A stretch of DNA of 64,000 bases from Chryseobacterium gallinarum. Lineage in GTDB: Bacteria; Bacteroidota; Bacteroidia; Flavobacteriales; Weeksellaceae. The notes under the pieces were generated by a model that searched no databases, was not told the origin of the DNA, and saw only the letters and a list, made by a program, of their open reading frames with translations. A program made the position numbers and the translations under genes. The stretch covers positions 2,046,001 through 2,110,000 of the forward strand of contig NZ_CP009928.1 of NCBI RefSeq assembly GCF_001021975.1. Direction: 5' to 3'. Below are positions 60,460 to 64,000 of the stretch, in pieces; the first letter of the stretch is position 1; every line of letters begins with the position of its first letter.

Positions 60460-61872
60460 ATGCAGTTTACATCATTAGTATTTATTCTTTTTTTCTCCGT
60501 ATTTTTTGCCATTTACTGGTGGATTTTGGGTAAGAATCTTAAAGCACAGAATATATTCCTGTTATTGGGGAGCTATCTATTCTATGCATATTGGGACTGG
60601 AGATTCCTTATACTTTTGATGGGAAGTTCAACGGTAGTTTATTTTTTAGGATTAAAAATTTCAGATAATGGCCCCTCAAAAAACATTTGGGTGAATATGG
60701 GTTTATTATTCTCAGTAGGGACATTACTATACTTTAAGTATTTTAATTTCTTTATAGAATCTTTTGCTGATTTATTCGGAATTAAAAGTGACTTGACATT
60801 AAAAATAATTTTACCTCTGGGGATTAGCTTCTATACCTTTAGAATGATTAGTTACATACTAGATATTAAAAATAATAAATTAAAGGCGGAAACAGATGTA
60901 TTGGCATTCTTTAATTATATTGCTTTCTTTCCAAGTATGACTTCCGGTCCTATTGATAAAGGTGGATTGTTACTCCCTCAATTAAAGAAAGAAAGAGTAT
61001 TCACACTGGAAAGCGGTACTGATGCAGCAAGGCAAATTCTATTAGGAGCTTTTAAAAAATTAGTTGTTTCTAATAATATTTCTCCAATTACTCAAGATAT
61101 TTTTCAAAATTATGAACATCTTTCAGGAAGTACAGTTGCTTTTGGTGCTATACTTTTCCTTTTTCAGATGTATGCAGACTTTTCAGGATATTCAGACATG
61201 GCAATAGGTATTGCGAAATTATTAGGTTTTAAAACAACTAAGAATTTTGCTTTCCCCCTTTTTGCCCAGAATATAGCAGACTATTGGCGAAAGTGGCATA
61301 TTTCATTAACCTCCTGGCTTACAGAATATGTTTTTACACCACTGGTAATCGCTTTTCGTGACTATGATAAAAAAGGATTAATGCTGGCTGTTTTTCTCAA
61401 TTTTGTAATTGTAGGCTTTTGGCATGGTGCCAGCTGGACTTTTATTGTTTACGGAGCACTTCAAGGACTTTATTATGTCCCTTTGGTTGTAAATAATCAG
61501 ATTAATAAAAAGAAAAAATTATCTAAAAGCATTCCTACGGTTAAAGAATTAGGAAATATTCTCTATACTATGATGTTGGTTTGTTTTGCATTGGTTCTTT
61601 TTGTAGCACCAAGCTTAAAAGATGCTTTCGGAATGTATGGAAAAATTTTCAGCCTTTCACTTTTTTCAATTCCCCAATTTATTAAAGTTAAAATTTTAGG
61701 ATTAATTGGCATTATTATTTTGATAGATTGGATAAATAAAGAACAGGAACATGGTCTTGAAATCAGTAGGTTTCAACCTGTTACAAGAAGACTTTTTTAT
61801 ATTTTCCTAATTTTTATGATCATGTATTATGGGGTGTTTGGAAATGGTAGCTTTATCTATGAACAATTTTAA
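60460..61872 (+). CDS. MBOAT-family membrane O-acyltransferase (DltB/AlgI-like)
   Basis: This 470-residue integral membrane protein has about eleven hydrophobic segments. The family-defining His322 lies in GFWHGASW, with the second conserved His280 in DYWRKWHISL. DltB and AlgI proteins move acyl groups from a cytosolic donor through the membrane to an extracellular sugar or polymer; DltB takes D-alanyl-DltC. The gene follows the VOC gene by 2 bases, and an SGNH-like gene starts one base after its stop. This pair matches the DltB/DltD or AlgI/AlgJ layout. The acyl donor is expected to be the carrier protein two genes upstream. Confidence 0.88.
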   Translation: MQFTSLVFILFFSVFFAIYWWILGKNLKAQNIFLLLGSYLFYAYWDWRFLILLMGSSTVVYFLGLKISDNGPSKNIWVNMGLLFSVGTLLYFKYFNFFIESFADLFGIKSDLTLKIILPLGISFYTFRMISYILDIKNNKLKAETDVLAFFNYIAFFPSMTSGPIDKGGLLLPQLKKERVFTLESGTDAARQILLGAFKKLVVSNNISPITQDIFQNYEHLSGSTVAFGAILFLFQMYADFSGYSDMAIGIAKLLGFKTTKNFAFPLFAQNIADYWRKWHISLTSWLTEYVFTPLVIAFRDYDKKGLMLAVFLNFVIVGFWHGASWTFIVYGALQGLYYVPLVVNNQINKKKKLSKSIPTVKELGNILYTMMLVCFALVLFVAPSLKDAFGMYGKIFSLSLFSIPQFIKVKILGLIGIIILIDWINKEQEHGLEISRFQPVTRRLFYIFLIFMIMYYGVFGNGSFIYEQF

Positions 61873-61873
61873 T

Positions 61874-62800
61874 ATGAAAAGGTTTTTATTTAAAATATCG
61901 TTTTATATTGTTGCAGTAGTTGCTGTTCTGTTGTTTCTCGGAACGTATGCGGATGGCAATACAGATGATAATTACAGACATTTTATTGGCCCGGAACCCT
62001 CCAATATTATTCTGGGAGATTCCCGTGGCGCACAAGCAATGGTTCCTTTTGTTTTGAATGAAAAAATAAAAGGTAGAACGTTTAATAATTTTGCTTTGAA
62101 CATCGGTGATTCTCCCTACGGCCAAGTATATTTTGAGGCTTTAAAGAAAAAAATCAATCTTGATACTAAAGACGGAATTTTTATTTTAACTGTTGATCCT
62201 TGGTGTCTGTCATTAGATAAAAGTCTGGAACATTCAAAAGACGATCCGGATAAAAACTCTACTATGGCAGATATGCATTTTTTTAACATGACACCGAATT
62301 ATGAATATCTCTTAAAACACTATCCCAGAAGTTGGTTTAATATTTATAAAGAAAGGGAAGAAATTGGGAGATCTGCGACATATTTGCATAAAGACGGATG
62401 GATGGAAGTAAGCGTTGATGTTCATCCAGATAGTGTAAGTGCCCGAGCAGTTAAAAAGATCGAAGGATATACCAACCTGCTGCAAACGCAGAAAATTTCA
62501 CAATTCAGACTAAATGGGTTTGTTGATATGATCAAATATCTTAGAGATAAAGGGTCTGTTTATATTGTAAGAATCCCTGCGTTCAAAGGCATGATGGAAC
62601 TTGAAGATCGATACGATCCCAATTTTAGCCAAAGGATAGAAAATATAGCTAAAGAAAACGGTGTGAAATTTTTTGATTTATCTTCAAACCCTGAAAATTA
62701 TACATATACAGATGGAAATCATATGTATAAAGAATCCGGTAAGATCTTTACAGCTCAGATTGCCGATTCTATTTTATTGGATAGGAAGAATTTAAAATAG
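61874..62800 (+). CDS. Membrane-anchored SGNH-like protein, DltD/AlgJ-type partner of MBOAT
   Basis: This 308-residue protein starts at ATG 61874. One N-terminal anchor helix (about 7-24) is followed by an extracellular or periplasmic part with the SGNH catalytic motifs Ser50 (ILGDSRGAQ) and Asp280/His283 (YTDGNHMY). These proteins help the MBOAT pass the acyl group to the final acceptor outside the membrane; AlgJ and DltD do so for alginate and teichoic acid. The gene starts one base after the MBOAT stop, so translation is coupled. Its stop overlaps that of the convergent GT2 gene by 9 bases. The acceptor here is unknown, presumably the locus glycan. Confidence 0.8.
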   Translation: MKRFLFKISFYIVAVVAVLLFLGTYADGNTDDNYRHFIGPEPSNIILGDSRGAQAMVPFVLNEKIKGRTFNNFALNIGDSPYGQVYFEALKKKINLDTKDGIFILTVDPWCLSLDKSLEHSKDDPDKNSTMADMHFFNMTPNYEYLLKHYPRSWFNIYKEREEIGRSATYLHKDGWMEVSVDVHPDSVSARAVKKIEGYTNLLQTQKISQFRLNGFVDMIKYLRDKGSVYIVRIPAFKGMMELEDRYDPNFSQRIENIAKENGVKFFDLSSNPENYTYTDGNHMYKESGKIFTAQIADSILLDRKNLK

Positions 62801-63733
62801 ATTCCTCCTGAAATTAATATTATAGATACCGGAACGTATACTTGGGTAATCAATAAACAGATATTTTAAAATCATTCCCCATTTTTTCGGTAAAGGAGCA
62901 CAGCCAATCTCAAAGCTTCTGTGCATTCTTTTGATATGTTTTTTTATATTCTCCGGCATTGTGCTTTCACCGGAAGCCCAATCATTTACTTCTTTCCACA
63001 GAAGAACTCTGGTAGTAGCCGGATTGATTTTCTTAGAATCTACTAGGGTAATTCTGTTATCTTCATGTACACCTCTCACTGCAACTGCTTTATCCAAAAT
63101 GCCTGGGTAAAGATCAAGATAATAAGACAGACGGAATAAAAACTCAGTATCCTGGTGTAATCTTAAACTGGATTTAAACAACGGGTTCATTTTTTTCATT
63201 AAAGAATCCCTGCGTATCGTTAATGCATCAATGCTAAACAATCCAAAACTCCCCAGCATGTATATCTGTCCCTGAAAAACCTCTTGGGGGATATGTCTTT
63301 TATAAACTGTCGTAAGCCGGTCGCCGAATAATGAATAATATTGTTCTTTTGCTTTCTCGGAATAATAGTGAACACCGAGCGCTCCGTAGACACCCTCTAC
63401 ATCAGGATTTTTGAAAAGTTCTTTTTCAGCATCAAACCTGTTGGGCAAAAAATAATCATCCGCATCCAAAAAGGCTATAAAATCCCCGGAAGATTTTTCT
63501 ATCCCTAAATTTCTTGTTGGTCCGGCTCCATGATTTCCTTTGTCAGGATGCTGGTAAAGTTGTACCCGCTCATGTTTTTCCGCAAGATTCTGACATACCT
63601 GCCATGCATTGTCAGGAGATTTGTCTTCCACTAAAATGACTTCGAAAACTTCACTGAACTGGAGAGCAGACTCTACTGCCTGGGTCACATATTTTTCTGC
63701 ATTGTAAACGGGAATAATTACTGAAATTTTCAT
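62792..63733 (-). CDS. GT2-type glycosyltransferase
   Basis: This 313-residue enzyme, from ATG 63733, has KISVIIPVYNAEKYVTQAVESAL at the start and DADDYFLPNRFDAEKELF in the metal-binding region near residue 90. QDTEFLFRLSY near residue 190 is the ED-type acceptor motif. It transfers a sugar to a surface glycan. An upstream ATG at 63763 would add ten residues (MTQKDSFSST) and is less typical for the family. It has a near-duplicate neighbour whose C-terminus begins at the right edge (25 of the last 33 residues agree by eye). It is convergent with the SGNH-like gene, overlapping by 9 bases. Confidence 0.88.
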   Translation of the reverse strand: MKISVIIPVYNAEKYVTQAVESALQFSEVFEVILVEDKSPDNAWQVCQNLAEKHERVQLYQHPDKGNHGAGPTRNLGIEKSSGDFIAFLDADDYFLPNRFDAEKELFKNPDVEGVYGALGVHYYSEKAKEQYYSLFGDRLTTVYKRHIPQEVFQGQIYMLGSFGLFSIDALTIRRDSLMKKMNPLFKSSLRLHQDTEFLFRLSYYLDLYPGILDKAVAVRGVHEDNRITLVDSKKINPATTRVLLWKEVNDWASGESTMPENIKKHIKRMHRSFEIGCAPLPKKWGMILKYLFIDYPSIRSGIYNINFRRNLF

Positions 63734-63831
63734 TGTTGAGCTAAACGAATCTTTTTGTGTCATCTGTGAGAAAAACTAATGCAATATAATCAATTGTAAA
63801 GACTTAAACACTAAAAAAATGATTTAAAAAT

Positions 63832-63854
63832 GAATAAACAGGGTTCATTTATTC
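63832..63854 (-). terminator. Terminator-like stem after the right-edge glycosyltransferase
   Basis: On the minus strand GAATAAA pairs with TTTATTC around TGAACCCTG and is followed by ATTTTT. It lies 43 bases past the stop at 63898. Confidence 0.55.
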
Positions 63855-63897
63855 TTTTGCTCTACAACCTGTTAACACCTCGCTTAAACAATTGCCA

Positions 63898-64000
63898 TCA
63901 TAAAAGGGAATACCTGAAGTTGATATTATATAAACCGGAACGTATACTCTTATAATCGGTGAATAAATATTTAAGAATCATTCCCCATTTTTTTACCGTA
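63898..64000 (-). CDS. Partial GT2-type glycosyltransferase (C-terminus only)
   Basis: The last 33 residues of a gene that enters from the right edge (minus strand) are seen, ending FRYSLL and TGA at 63900-63898. They match the C-terminus of the GT2 enzyme at 62792-63733 at 25 of 33 positions (shared KKWGMILKYLF and YNINFR). It is therefore a recent tandem paralogue. Everything else about the gene lies outside the window. A terminator-like stem follows. Confidence 0.8.
   Translation of the reverse strand, partial: TVKKWGMILKYLFTDYKSIRSGLYNINFRYSLL

Overview
The window reads as chromosome from a Flavobacteriia member, most likely Chryseobacterium or a close Weeksellaceae relative. The reasons are the type B C-terminal sorting domains of the type IX secretion system (T9SS), exosortase F with its partner protein, a DUF5689 lipoprotein, the GH3-like protein, low G+C, and many Bacteroidota-type promoters with a TAnnTTTG -7 box. 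No rRNA, tRNA, CRISPR array, insertion sequence or prophage was found. This species assignment comes from protein style only; no database was searched.

Left part (1-19.8 kb). An endonuclease/exonuclease/phosphatase-family protein (cut by the left edge) is divergent from a TonB receptor and DUF5689 lipoprotein pair, which together suggest nucleic-acid or phosphate scavenging. A minus-strand group follows: an AmgK-like sugar kinase, a stand-alone RapZ C-terminal domain, a MurU-like nucleotidyltransferase and a LOG-family hydrolase. This resembles the MurNAc recycling route of the cell wall. Next come exosortase F and its partner, a cation diffusion facilitator, asd, a small membrane protein, a second TonB receptor, and a nitroreductase-nadB-nadC run for NAD synthesis.

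Middle part (19.8-45.4 kb). Four large paralogous T9SS type B proteins lie as two pairs around rnhA and dnaB. Two begin with a lectin-like domain and two with a PPC-like domain, and their C-termini pair differently, so they look like mosaics. A decayed fifth copy is visible at 29139-29303. After these come an MFS transporter, small lipoproteins, a GH3-family enzyme and mfd. Then there is an array of three secreted paralogues with a VGIGT...LD(V/I)NG start, two related lipoproteins, and pth.

Right part (45.5-64 kb). A SulP transporter lies between two beta-carbonic anhydrases, with a small His-containing protein, and looks like a bicarbonate supply module. From 49.2 kb to the right edge is a surface-glycan locus: five glycosyltransferase genes (one cut by the edge), two left-handed beta-helix acyltransferases, a KAS III enzyme with its own acyl carrier protein, an OafA-like acyltransferase and methyltransferases. 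Inside it is a tightly packed cassette: FkbH-like HAD-IIIC protein, methyltransferase, acyl carrier protein, VOC protein, MBOAT and SGNH-like protein. It looks like a Dlt-type acyl-export machine in which an FkbH-type enzyme replaces DltA, and it is the best candidate here for a poorly described system.
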